Positions 47,400 through 56,367 of a stretch of DNA of 64,000 nucleotides are shown piece after piece. The position numbers were made by a program, and so were the translations under genes. The stretch's first letter is position 1. Every line of letters starts with the position of its first letter. The notes under the pieces are model-generated. The model searched no databases, was not told where the DNA came from, and worked only from the letters and a program-made list of their open reading frames with translations. The stretch is from the NCBI GenBank assembly GCA_963833585.1, contig CAWHYF010000007.1:47772-111771 (forward strand), read 5' to 3'. The DNA comes from Bog-756 sp963833585. Its GTDB lineage: Bacteria; Actinomycetota; Acidimicrobiia; Acidimicrobiales; RAAP-2.

Positions 47400-48323
47400 C
47401 TCCCTTCAACCCGGACGGACTGGTCTGACCGGACTGCGGAGTCCCCACGCCTCGCCATTCCGGCGATTTCTGAGCGCAGGTCCCTGCCAACTCCCCAAGC
47501 GCCGAGTGCGGCGACCTTGGCGGTGTCGACGAAGAAGGATCGTCCGGGTTCGCGGGGGATGCAGATGCATCCGCCGCAGTCGCGAGTTGAAGTCCTCGAT
47601 CCTGTTCTTCCGCACGGTGGCCGCCGTGAAGTAGGTGAGGGTCACCGACACCGACACCTCGGGCCCGTTGTGCACCCAGTGCGGCACCCCTGGCGGCAGA
47701 TACACGGCCCGTCCCGGGGTAAGGGGGAAAGTCGCGAGTTCCTGAGGCAGGTCCTCGATCCGGCCATGGGACCCGTCCCAATAGCGCTCGATCTCGTGGC
47801 GACGGACCGGCTCGCTCCCGAACTCGCCGATACTGACCGTCTTGGCCCCGTCGACCTGCATCAGCAGGCTGTGTTCAATGTCGAAGTGGACAGGCGTGAC
47901 GGAGTTCGGGGACGAGACGAAGATGAACGCCACCCGATTGCGCATCTTGCCCTGTCGAGCGAGCATGCCGGGCTCGAGCTGATCGAGCATCGTGTTCATC
48001 AGTTCGGCATAGACCGGATCCCCTTCGATGTTGAGCAGGGTGAGCCAGGCGTTGGCGTCACGCAGATTGCGAATGACATCGCCTGGCTGGGCCAGGGCAC
48101 CCCGTGGAGGGCCGCCCTGCGGAACCAGGAGCGGCTGGGCGGCCGTGTCGCAAATCACCGAACGACGAGGCAGGCGGTCGGCGAGATCGGCGATCGCCTC
48201 GAGGGTGAGCCGGTCATCGTTCTGGAGGCTGTGGACGAACGACGCCGGTCGCTCCGGGAACAGACCCCTCCCGGGAAGCTGTTCGATGGTTGGGGGCTCC
48301 TGCTGTGCGGGACTTTCTGGCAA
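47396..48323 (-). CDS. JmjC/cupin-like Fe(II)/2-oxoglutarate-type oxygenase, one frameshift
   Basis: A TTG at 48323 behind a TAGGTGAG-like site starts the frame. Residues 135-220 contain SVTPVHFDIEHSLLMQVDGA (His146-x-Asp148) and AVYLPPGVPHWVHNGPE (distal His), the metal triad of JmjC-type hydroxylases. The N-terminal part (WLTLLNIEGDPVYAELMNTM) matches the helical lead of bacterial cupin_8/JmjC proteins. A shift near 47555 leads to the natural end REPGRSFFVDTAKVAALGAW and a TAG at 47398-47396. Such enzymes hydroxylate protein, peptide or small-molecule side chains. It is 5 kb from the lasso genes, so a tailoring role there is speculative. Confidence 0.65.
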
Positions 48324-48386
48324 CGCTCACCTACCAGGGGTAGTGCTGAATCGTGGACCCTCCGACAAAGGCCGCCACAGCCAATA

Positions 48387-49463
48387 TTACGCCAGTGGAG
48401 CGGCGCTGCCCACTGAGGATCCGGCGACTTTCGGTTCTGCGGACTGGGCCGGGTCGAGTGAGGGCCTCCGTGCCCGAGTGAGATGCCACTGCACTTCCCC
48501 GGCCAGGTGACCCGCTCCGGCCAGGCCGATGCCGACCATGATGGACAAGGCCCTGGCCAGACCCCATGGATCGCCCTGCAACGCCTGTCGGAGGGCCCGG
48601 GAAACACCGTGGATAGGGCTCGAGAGACGAACGCGAAGTCAGCCGAAAGGTCCGCAGCGTCCTCCATCAAGCGAAACGCCTCCACCTTCCCTTTGTTCAC
48701 GAAGAAGCAGCGGCGCCAGAAGTATCGCCAGGTCGTTCGCTCGTCCGGAACGAAGTGATGGACCTTCGCCCGCGGCTCATAGAGGATCTGATCGGCCGGT
48801 CGCTGGTGAGCCAGCCGATGACACAGGTCCATGTCATCATGGTTGTCCGAATGGAATCCCGCCGATCTCTTCGAGGGCCTCCTTCAGCACCGACATGTTG
48901 GCGCCGATCAGGCGGGGCACTGGTGCCCGCTGCTCGGGAAGCCCAGCGTAGGCACAGCCGAAGACCCAGTCGAACTCGACCGGAAACCACCGAGGTCGGG
49001 ACGTCTCGAACGATGGGATCGGGGCTCCGCCCACGGCGACGGAGTGCTCGGGCTCGTACTCGTAGGCCGCGACCAGCCTTTCGAGCCAGTCACGATCCGC
49101 CCAAGCATCGTCGTCCAGGAACGCCACGATGTCGCTCGTGGCGACCTCCGCGGCAGTCATACACGCCGCGAACCAAGTCGCCCGGCATACCTGTTGGCGA
49201 GAACGACTACGGGAACGCACGGTCTGGGGTCGCTCACTGGCCCAGAAGCCTCGACTGCGATCCAGCAGGGCTTCGTTATGGTCGATGCAAAGGATGATCT
49301 CCTGTGGAAGCCGTGACTGATTCTGTACCGAGGCCACCGACCGAACGAGCAGAGGCCAACGCTCCTCGGTGTGCGCACAGATGACGACCGACACCGTGAA
49401 TGGTGCTCGCCGCTCTCCACCCTGAGCTTCGGTGATCCCACGGGGTGACGTGGCCCTGAGCAT
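48387..49463 (-). CDS. GT2 family glycosyltransferase, several frameshifts
   Basis: The ATG at 49463 begins MLRATSPRGIT, followed by VSVVICAHTEERWPLLVRSV, the GT2 fold start. Two shifts around 49170-49215 surround LANRYAGRLGS. The metal site SDIVAFLDDDAWADRDWLER and GANMSVLKEALEEIGG follow. Another break near 48840 leads to DDMDLCHRLAHQRP, YEPRAKVHHFVPDERTTWRY and FFVNKGKVEA, and a last one near 48590 to LARALSIMVGIGLAGAGHLA and the stop at 48387. The protein resembles actinobacterial GT2 enzymes that end in a membrane-associated helix. At least four breaks in 1.1 kb make it one of the most damaged genes here. Confidence 0.6.
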
Positions 49464-49863
49464 GGCTCAACCCATCGATTCCCGCAGGACCCACGAGACC
49501 CTCTGGCGCCGCCGCTGCCTTGCGGCTCGAGGTTCTGACAGGCACGTCGATCCCCTGTTCATTGGGTGCACTGGCACCCTCCCTGCTACGCGCCCCTCCG
49601 GTCGAGCCAATGAGTGAATTCTCACCCAACAATACCCGGCCGTTCAGGAATACCCGCCCCATCTTGGGCTTGAAATCTCATTCTGGGTAGCGGCACGAAC
49701 ACATAAAGTGACCGCCCAAGGGAATGAGACTCGATCAGCCGACGACAGCGCAACCGCAGCTGGAAGCCGAGTTCTCAGCCTCGTTTCCTGGCCCAGCGAT
49801 CTTCAAGGTCGGCATCAGGATCAGGTCCGCGTCCAGGGTGAGTCTGCACCGCCAACGCACCGC
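49464..49863. other. Intergenic stretch, no gene recognised
   Basis: This 400-base gap between two minus-strand glycosyltransferase genes holds only weak frames on either strand. It must contain the promoter of the GT2 gene at 48387-49463, but no clear boxes were seen. Confidence 0.35.
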
Positions 49864-51004
49864 TCATGCAGCGGTGGCCTGCGACGAGGACCCATGGGGC
49901 CCGGCATGGAGGGTAAGGACCTCGTCGTACAGTCCAAGCAGCCGATCGACGCTCTCGTCCCAGCTCGGTAACTCTGGAGCCGCCACGTCGGGCTCGGCAG
50001 CCACGCGGGCCAGCACCCGTGCCAGCGCCGCGGGGTGGCTGTCGGGCGGCACAGCGGTGGCGAGTCCCTGTGACGCCAGTTCTGTCAGTCCGGATGTGGC
50101 GGCCACTACAACCTTCCGTCCGAGGGCGAGCGCCTCCATCACCGCCACGGGATTTGCCTCGTAGTCACTCAGGAGGGCGACGACGTCGCTGGACTGCACG
50201 AGGGCTCCCATCGCCCCGCGACTCAAAGCGTCGAATGCAGTGAAGGTCACGGCGCCCTCGAGATTGAGCCGACCGACGAGCTGGCGGAGCTGCTGCTCAT
50301 ACGCGCCGTGGCCGATGAGTGCCAGGTGGGCGGCAGGTGCAATGTCGAGGAGCCACGGCATCGCCGCGATGAAGACGATGATGGCCTTTGTAGCGCTCCA
50401 AGCGCCCCACCGAGCACACCAGCGGAGACCCCGTGACTACCGGCACAGCCTCCTCGACGGGAAGCTTCTCCGCTCCGTTTCGTATCAGACGAATCGTCTG
50501 GGGCTCGACTCCGATCAGGCGAGCGAACCGCTCGACTTCGTACTCGCACACTGCAATCAGTGCATCGGATCGGCGAAGAAGGGGTCGCAGTGCCCGGAAC
50601 TGCCACTCTCGCAGTCCCGTACGCAGGCGGCTGGAGTGGCCTCCGGTATGGAAGGTAACCACGGTAGGGATTCTGCGACGCCCAGCGACGGCAAGGGCCA
50701 TCGGTGGCAGGAGGTTGGTCACTCCTTGCACGTGCACGATGTCGTAACGCCCTCGGGCGACCTCACGGGCGAGCGCCGGTGATGCATAAAGGTCAGCGTG
50801 ACGCGGCCATGCCGGAAACCGCCGGACAGGGACCCCTTCCCGCTCTTCGCAGCTAGGAAGTCTCCCGCTGACGTCGGTGGTAAGCACGGTGAGGTCGATA
50901 CCTCTGGCTGCCATCCTTCGGGCCACCTCGTAGGTGTGCGTCTCGGTGCCGCCCGTAAGTGGCGGGAACCGGGACGTCACCATGGCGACCTTTAGTGTGG
51001 TCAT
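49864..51004 (-). CDS. GT4 (GT-B fold) glycosyltransferase, one frameshift
   Basis: The ATG at 51004 gives MTTLKVAMVTSRFPPLTGG, the standard GT4 N-terminus with a Gly-rich acceptor loop. VPVRRFPAWPRHADLYASPA and LIRNGAEKLPVEEA follow, then VCSVGRLERYKG. A break near 50375 leads to HLALIGHGAYEQQLRQL and SSDVVALLSDYEANPVAVM, then EALALGRKVVV (the E-x7-E donor-site region). The protein would be about 380 aa. It transfers a nucleotide sugar to a glycan or lipid-linked acceptor in the cytoplasm. It lies 37 bases after the deacetylase gene at 51042-52010 on the same strand, probably one operon. Confidence 0.75.
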
Positions 51005-51041
51005 CGCCGTCGGCTTGCCATCTCTCCTCGGCGGAGCGGGC

Positions 51042-52010
51042 TCATGCCGATCGCACCAGATTCCAACGCACCATCTGGGCGCGGAAGCGAAGGCGACCCC
51101 AGTCCATGACCAGGCGACGTGGAAAGCGGTAGGGATCCGTTGAGGGACCGACCGTTCCGGCAAGGGTCGTGCACGCCGTCTGGAAGGCGGCTGAGCGGAC
51201 CACCTCGACTGAACGATCATCGAAGTCGTCCCGACTCCCGAAGGGATACGCGAAGTGCGAGACGGTTCGCCCGAGGTTCCGCTCTAGATCGTCCTTCGAC
51301 GAGCGGACGGCATCGTGCTGCTCCCGCAGTGGCCGGCCTTGCAACCTCACGTGATCAACCGTATGGGCTCCGATGGTCACCAGCTCAGAGGATGCCAATT
51401 TGTCCAGCTCGTCCCAAGTGAGACAGCGAGCATTCTTCGGGGGTGTCGAGGAAACGGACCACTGCTCAGACATTCGATCGAGGACAGATTCGATCTCGTG
51501 AACTGGAAGGGGAAGCAAGAGGCGACGCACTGCCTTCACGTCTGCCTCGAAACGAGACGCCCCAAGTTCGATTGGGACGATGGCCCCGTCTACGGGAAGA
51601 CGGATCTCCCGTGCACCCTGGGGACGAGAGCGAAGCAGGACGGCGAGGCGGTCCCACCAGAATCCGTTGCGATCAGTGAGCATGCCGCTGGTCACGAAGA
51701 CAGTGATCGGTACCCCCATCGATTCGGCGATCGGCAGCGCATGGCCCAGGTTGTCCCAATACCCGTCGTCGAGGGTCACGACCACCCTCGGGCGACGCGA
51801 CGGAACCGACACGTCGTCGAGACTCGAAGGCTCCCACCAGCGGGATATCTCCTCGAGGTGGGCAGCGAAGTTGGCGGGACCCACGCAGAGCTGGAACGGG
51901 TCCTCCACGTCTTGGGCGACACGGTGATAACAGAGAATGAGTGTCTCACTGTGCTTCATGGCCGCGACGTAGTGATCGGGATCCACTCCCCCATCTGCCA
52001 GGTCGGCCAA
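51042..52010 (-). CDS. Polysaccharide deacetylase family (CE4/NodB-like) protein
   Basis: This intact frame of 322 codons may start at TTG 52010, GTG 51986 or ATG 51959 (MKHSETLILCYHRV). It contains VVVTLDDGYWDNLGHALPIA (catalytic and metal Asp of CE4, TLDDGYWDN at 79-87), IGAHTVDHVRL (His-x3-His metal site) and FAYPFGSRDDFDD. These are the NodB motifs of metal-dependent sugar N-deacetylases. No signal peptide is visible, so it may act in the cytoplasm or on the inner membrane face. It sits 37 bases upstream of a GT4 gene, consistent with trimming acetyl groups during surface-polysaccharide assembly. Confidence 0.8.
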   Translation of the reverse strand: MADLADGGVDPDHYVAAMKHSETLILCYHRVAQDVEDPFQLCVGPANFAAHLEEISRWWEPSSLDDVSVPSRRPRVVVTLDDGYWDNLGHALPIAESMGVPITVFVTSGMLTDRNGFWWDRLAVLLRSRPQGAREIRLPVDGAIVPIELGASRFEADVKAVRRLLLPLPVHEIESVLDRMSEQWSVSSTPPKNARCLTWDELDKLASSELVTIGAHTVDHVRLQGRPLREQHDAVRSSKDDLERNLGRTVSHFAYPFGSRDDFDDRSVEVVRSAAFQTACTTLAGTVGPSTDPYRFPRRLVMDWGRLRFRAQMVRWNLVRSA

Positions 52011-52160
52011 CGGCCGACGACCGCAGGGCCCTCGACGCGAATTCTACCCATTTTGAGGGAGTTCCCTAATGCTCCCAGCAGCGGCGACATGCCCGGGAAT
52101 CCTACGATTGACCTCGGTCGCACTTCGCACTGAGTGTCTCGGCCGCCACGCAGGGTGACC

Positions 52161-53114
52161 CTACAGTTCCGGGAGTCCGACGAATGACTTCCACATGGTC
52201 TGGCAGAGATGCTCGATCTTCGGATGGAGATCGATCGTCATTCCTGCATCGTGCTCACGCCGTACCCGGCGAGCTATCGGGCCAGGAGGCAGCGTGATCC
52301 CTAGGTGACCGGACAGTGATCGGACCACCTCATTCGAGTGGTTGCAGGCTCGTTCGTACCGGAGAATTCGAATGCGCTCGTCCTCCCAGAGACGTTGATC
52401 AAAGTAGAGCTGATTCCGAGTCCACCAAAAGAGCGCCGCAGCATCGAGTGGGGTCAGTCCCACTGGAAGTAGTTCGATGACCTGTCCGCGGGTCTGCTCG
52501 GTGGCACCCTTGAACCGCCAGTCCAGCGAATCACCCGTCGCGAAGGGTTGCAGGTCGCGCAGGGGATTCCCGGCGCCGAAGCGTTTCACATTGGACCGGG
52601 CGACACCACGGTAGTGGCGCAGCATCCAAATCGACCTGGCATCACCTCCTGCGCTCATGAGTTGGACGGCTCTATAGCTCTCCACCAGAGGTTTTGTCGC
52701 CACGACCTCAAACGGAAAGTGCCGGACGCGACGGAATACGAGGTGGTCGTCTTCCCAGTCATTCGCCTCGGGATCGTCACCGACGAGGCGCCGGTCGTGT
52801 TCCTCAAGAATCAGAACACGCCAAGAGCGATCGAGGAATGTCTGCTGCAGCATGGTGGTCCCCGATCGCTGACATCCGAAGATCATGACCACCCTGCGGC
52901 GATCACGAGGGGCACGGACCACGGAGCGAGCCAGGATTTTGACCGCGGCCCGCGCTCGGCGTCTGAGCAGGGGTTCATCGTCTCGGTACCATCCAGAATC
53001 CGGTGAGTCGTGACGAGGCGCTTGGCGCAATCGCTCCCAGCGTCCGCTCGACGGGAACCGCAACACCTGCGTCGACCTCGTGCGGAGACGCTTCGTGAAC
53101 TGCACAACTCCCAT
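52161..53114 (-). CDS. Sulfotransferase family protein
   Basis: This intact 317-aa protein has the PAPS-binding loop VVMIFGCQRSGTTMLQQTFL (GCQRSGTT at 80-87) near the start of the fold. ARSIWMLRHYRGVARSNVKR follows, matching the 3'-phosphate-binding region, and then ALFWWTRNQL and ILRYERACNHSNEVV. The N-terminus is Arg-rich with no signal peptide. It probably adds sulfate to a glycan built by the neighbouring transferases. Genes making PAPS are not in this window. It is divergent from the GT4 gene at 53299, with 184 bases between starts. Confidence 0.75.
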   Translation of the reverse strand: MGVVQFTKRLRTRSTQVLRFPSSGRWERLRQAPRHDSPDSGWYRDDEPLLRRRARAAVKILARSVVRAPRDRRRVVMIFGCQRSGTTMLQQTFLDRSWRVLILEEHDRRLVGDDPEANDWEDDHLVFRRVRHFPFEVVATKPLVESYRAVQLMSAGGDARSIWMLRHYRGVARSNVKRFGAGNPLRDLQPFATGDSLDWRFKGATEQTRGQVIELLPVGLTPLDAAALFWWTRNQLYFDQRLWEDERIRILRYERACNHSNEVVRSLSGHLGITLPPGPIARRVRREHDAGMTIDLHPKIEHLCQTMWKSFVGLPEL

Positions 53115-53298
53115 AGCGAACCCGACATTAGAGGATCAACGCCAGGGGGCATCAAACCGACTCGTGATCAGACACACCTGGTTGGAGGGACTCCTGCCGA
53201 GCGGTCGGGACTGGCCGCAGCTGCTCCGGGCGGGCACTCGCCCGCCGCCCGCGTGGACCCCGGAGCCTCCTCAATAACCAGGGTATTGTGGTCGGAGC

Positions 53299-54501
53299 AT
53301 GCGAGTGCTGATGGTGACCCAGTTCTACCCTCCTGTGGTCGGTGGGCAGGAGCAGCATGTCCGGAACCTGGCGCAGGCACTGGCGGGGCGAGGTCATGTG
53401 GTCGAGGTGGTCACCATCGCCGTGGATGGTCGTGAGGGAACGGTCCTGGACGGCCCGGTCCCGGTGCACCACGTGCACACGGTGGCGCAGCACCTACCGT
53501 CCCTTTACAGCGACCTCGGGCGCCCGCACGCCGTGCCGACGGTGGATCCGCAGCTGAGAGCCGGAATCAGGCGGATCCTCGACGCGGGCAGCTTCGACGT
53601 GATTCATGCACACGACTGGAGTGTCAACTCGGCAGTGGGCCCCGCTCGCCGGTCGAGAACGCCCCTGGTACTCACTCAGCACGAATACAGTCACGTGTGT
53701 GCCACGAAGCGAATGATGCGCCATGGGGAAGTCTGCCCAGGCCCAACCCTACTGGCCTGTCTGCGCTGTGCGTCGGCCCAGCACGGGTCGATCGTGGGCC
53801 CAGCCGTCGTTTTCGCAAACCGCGGGGCGTCAGGAATGCGGAGACGACATATTGATACGTTCGTCCCGGTGAGCTCGGAGGTGGCCGTCCGCACCGACCT
53901 GCCGGGCCGTAGCCGTTACGAGATCATCCCCAACTTCATCCCCGACGATCTCCTCCTCGACGAAGCGGTTCCGCACCCCGACGGACCGATCGTGTTCGTC
54001 GGTGACCTGAGCCGTGACAAGGGTATTGAAGTGCTGATCGATGCCTATCGGCGCCTCGACCACTGCCCCCGCCTACTGCTCGCCGGTCGAATGCTGGTCG
54101 ATCCCCCGGCTCGACCTCCCCAGTCGGGTCGAATGGCTAGGCGTCCTCGACCACGACGCCGTCATGGCCCTGGTTCGATCGGCGAGCGTCGTTGTCGTCC
54201 CTTCCATCGTTCCGGACTGCTGTCCGACAGTGGTTCTCGAGTCCATGGCCGCCGGACGACCGGTCGTTGCCGCTGCCAGCGGAGGCATCGTGGACCTTGT
54301 CCAGGATGGAGTCACCGGCACGCTCGTACCGCCGGGAGACGCTGCCGCACTGGCCACAGCGCTCTCGTCAGTGCTCGCCGATCACGATACCGCCGCACTC
54401 ATGGGACAGCGCGCGCCCTCGACCGCAGCCGTGTGTTCGCTGCGTCCGCCGTGGTCCAGCGCATCGAGAGTCTCTACGAGCGATTGATCGCCGGCGGCTA
54501 A
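53299..54501 (+). CDS. GT4 (GT-B fold) glycosyltransferase with two compensating frameshifts
   Basis: The ATG at 53299 gives MRVLMVTQFYPPVVGGQEQH, the GT4 N-terminal motif, then VIHAHDWSVNSAVG, CATKRMMRHGEVCPG and IVFVGDLSRDKGIEVLIDAY. Near 54105 the frame shifts to SRVEWLGVLDHDAVMALVRS and PSIVPDCCPTVVLESMAAGR, which carries the donor-binding E-x7-E element. Near 54415 it returns to the first frame and ends FAASAVVQRIESLYERLIAGG-type at 54501. Because the breaks compensate, the frame stays open throughout, and a naive translation would give a wrong internal stretch of about 100 residues. This is probably a surface-glycan mannosyl- or glucosyltransferase. Confidence 0.75.
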   Translation: MRVLMVTQFYPPVVGGQEQHVRNLAQALAGRGHVVEVVTIAVDGREGTVLDGPVPVHHVHTVAQHLPSLYSDLGRPHAVPTVDPQLRAGIRRILDAGSFDVIHAHDWSVNSAVGPARRSRTPLVLTQHEYSHVCATKRMMRHGEVCPGPTLLACLRCASAQHGSIVGPAVVFANRGASGMRRRHIDTFVPVSSEVAVRTDLPGRSRYEIIPNFIPDDLLLDEAVPHPDGPIVFVGDLSRDKGIEVLIDAYRRLDHCPRLLLAGRMLVDPPARPPQSGRMARRPRPRRRHGPGSIGERRCRPFHRSGLLSDSGSRVHGRRTTGRCRCQRRHRGPCPGWSHRHARTAGRRCRTGHSALVSARRSRYRRTHGTARALDRSRVFAASAVVQRIESLYERLIAGG

Positions 54502-54563
54502 GCCGAGGTAGGCCCGGCAGCGGCACGTCGAGCGCCACAGGGAGCGTCACGGAAGCAAGAAGC

Positions 54564-55884
54564 TCAGGACGGAGGCTGACCCGGGCCGGAATCGACCACC
54601 GGAGCTCGACCGTAGACCTGCATGACGGCGGGTAGAAGCAAGAGCGCCTCGCCCGACGCAGATATGGCCCATCCGATACAGAGTCCCGTCAGACCCCAGA
54701 AGAGCGCACCCACTACCGATCCCAGAGCCTCGGCCGACGTGCCGATGGCCATCACCTTGGCTGCACCGGTCAGGCGGCCCTGCGCCCGGCGGATCGCCAC
54801 ATAGTGATCCTTGACCACGTAGGCCGGTCCGACGAGGATGAGCAGCCGCAGTGCAGTAGTTCCGTGAAGCGCGTAGGCGGGGCCGAAGATCCGTAGCACT
54901 AGTGGAGCACCGAACTCGACGACCACGACGATCGCTGTACACAATGCAAGGCCGAGCGGGAGCGTGCGCCGGACATGGCGGTGCAGCAGTCCGGCATCAC
55001 CAGACCTCTCGGCGAACAGGGACAGGGTCAGCAGATACGGGATGATCAGTACGGTGGCCGACACCAAGAAGGCCGCCGTGAAATAGGCGACCTCCTGCGG
55101 GCCGATGAAGAGGGCGGCCGTCAACGGAACGATGTAGGAGATGGAGTTGATTGACAGATTGAGCACATAGTGCTTGAGCGACAGCGAGCCGTAACGACGG
55201 GTCAGCGCCATCCGTTGGCCGAGTGTCCCTGCTCCGGCTGGGGTCCGCTCCAGTCGAAGCATGGGCACACACACGATGATGGAGACAGCCGACGTCAACG
55301 CCCAGGCCAGCAGGAGCCCAGTGCTGGTCCTGGTTCCAGCCAGCACCAGGAGAGCGACACAGGCGACCTTGAGGGCCGAGCTCAGGCTTCCGCGGGTGAG
55401 CTGGGCAAAGCCTCGGTGCAACCCGATGGCTGCATTGTCGAACGTGGCACTCGCCATGACGGCCACCGCCCCGAGAATGAAAAGGCCGGCCAAAATGGGG
55501 TCGTTCCTGATGGCCATCAAGCTGTTGCCGACGAGAGGGGCCAATGCCAATGAACGCGAGGGACAGTACGAGAACCACGAAGCATGCGATCGCCGTCCCA
55601 GTGGTGATCACGAAGCGTCGCCTCGAAGCATCGATCGAGTCGATCTCCGCCAGGAGGAGGATCGGGATTCCGAGCGAACCGATGGCTCCAAGGAAGAAGG
55701 CCACCGACGATGCGGCGGCAGCGAGGCCGACGTCTCGCGCCGCGAAGAACCTCGACGCAACTACCCAGTAGGCGAGGCCGAGTATGGCGGTGGCCCCCTG
55801 CTTGGCGACCAGGTACGAGAACGTGGTGAAGAGGCGTCTCCGCTCCGACGGTTGATTCGGTCCGCTGCTGGTTGGTTCCGTCAC
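54564..55884 (-). CDS. Polysaccharide-biosynthesis flippase (MOP/Wzx-like), one frameshift
   Basis: A GTG at 55884 overlaps a preceding stop as GTGA. The N-terminal half reads LFTTFSYLVAKQGATAILGL and RFFAARDVGLAAAASSVAFF, typical of Wzx/MurJ-type flippases. A break near 55540 continues as AGLFILGAVAVMASATFDNA, YGSLSLKHYVLNLSINSISY and VVEFGAPLVLRIFGPAYALH. About twelve hydrophobic helices result over some 440 aa. It would move lipid-linked glycans across the membrane. The setting among GT4, GT2, sulfotransferase and deacetylase genes fits. Confidence 0.75.
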
Positions 55885-56114
55885 GTCCCCAACTCCTTGA
55901 CCACCCGTCCGAGAGCACCGGTCTGGCCCATGTCGTTCGGTGCCGGCACGAGCCGGGGCTCACTCGCCCTCAAGTGGCTGTCGGCCGCCGGCACAGATAT
56001 CGGGGCCAGCCGCCCATCCGCCAAGACCCGGGGACTGTCACACTGGCAGGTCACCACAAGCCCGGTGCGGGTGTGGGCTGTCCGCCGTCCGCAGGGCCGA
56101 AAGCAGCGGAGCAC
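55881..56114 (-). CDS. Small hypothetical protein coupled to the flippase gene
   Basis: A frame of up to 77 codons (GTG 56114) ends at 55881, overlapping the flippase start by four bases (GTGA). The tail SHLRASEPRLVPAPNDMGQT ... VVKELGT looks like a genuine C-terminus. It may be the end of a longer gene broken by a frameshift further up. No family was recognised. The stretch 56115-56367 shows nothing else. Confidence 0.3.
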   Translation of the reverse strand: MLRCFRPCGRRTAHTRTGLVVTCQCDSPRVLADGRLAPISVPAADSHLRASEPRLVPAPNDMGQTGALGRVVKELGT

Positions 56115-56367
56115 GGTGCAATCCTAAGGGGATTGGGCCATCGCTGGCTCAGGAACTCCGTTGGGGCCGGAGGGGTCAGAAAGGGTGGGAGGCCGCCAGA
56201 GATCCGAGGGACTGCGGGTCGCCTTCCCACGCCGCCCTGCTAACCTTGAGGAGCCATCGAGGCATGTTCGCGACTCGAGCAAGCCACCACCCCTGGTAGG
56301 CAGCTAAGGGCACGCCTCGTCGACAGAAGATACCGATCCGACTCGACAAAGTGCCGGGGACGAGCCG

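Noticed and set aside
46726..47781. Minus-strand frame of 351 codons opposite the CelD-like gene
   Set aside because: It has no motif and a shadow-type composition, and the plus strand carries a recognisable acyltransferase.
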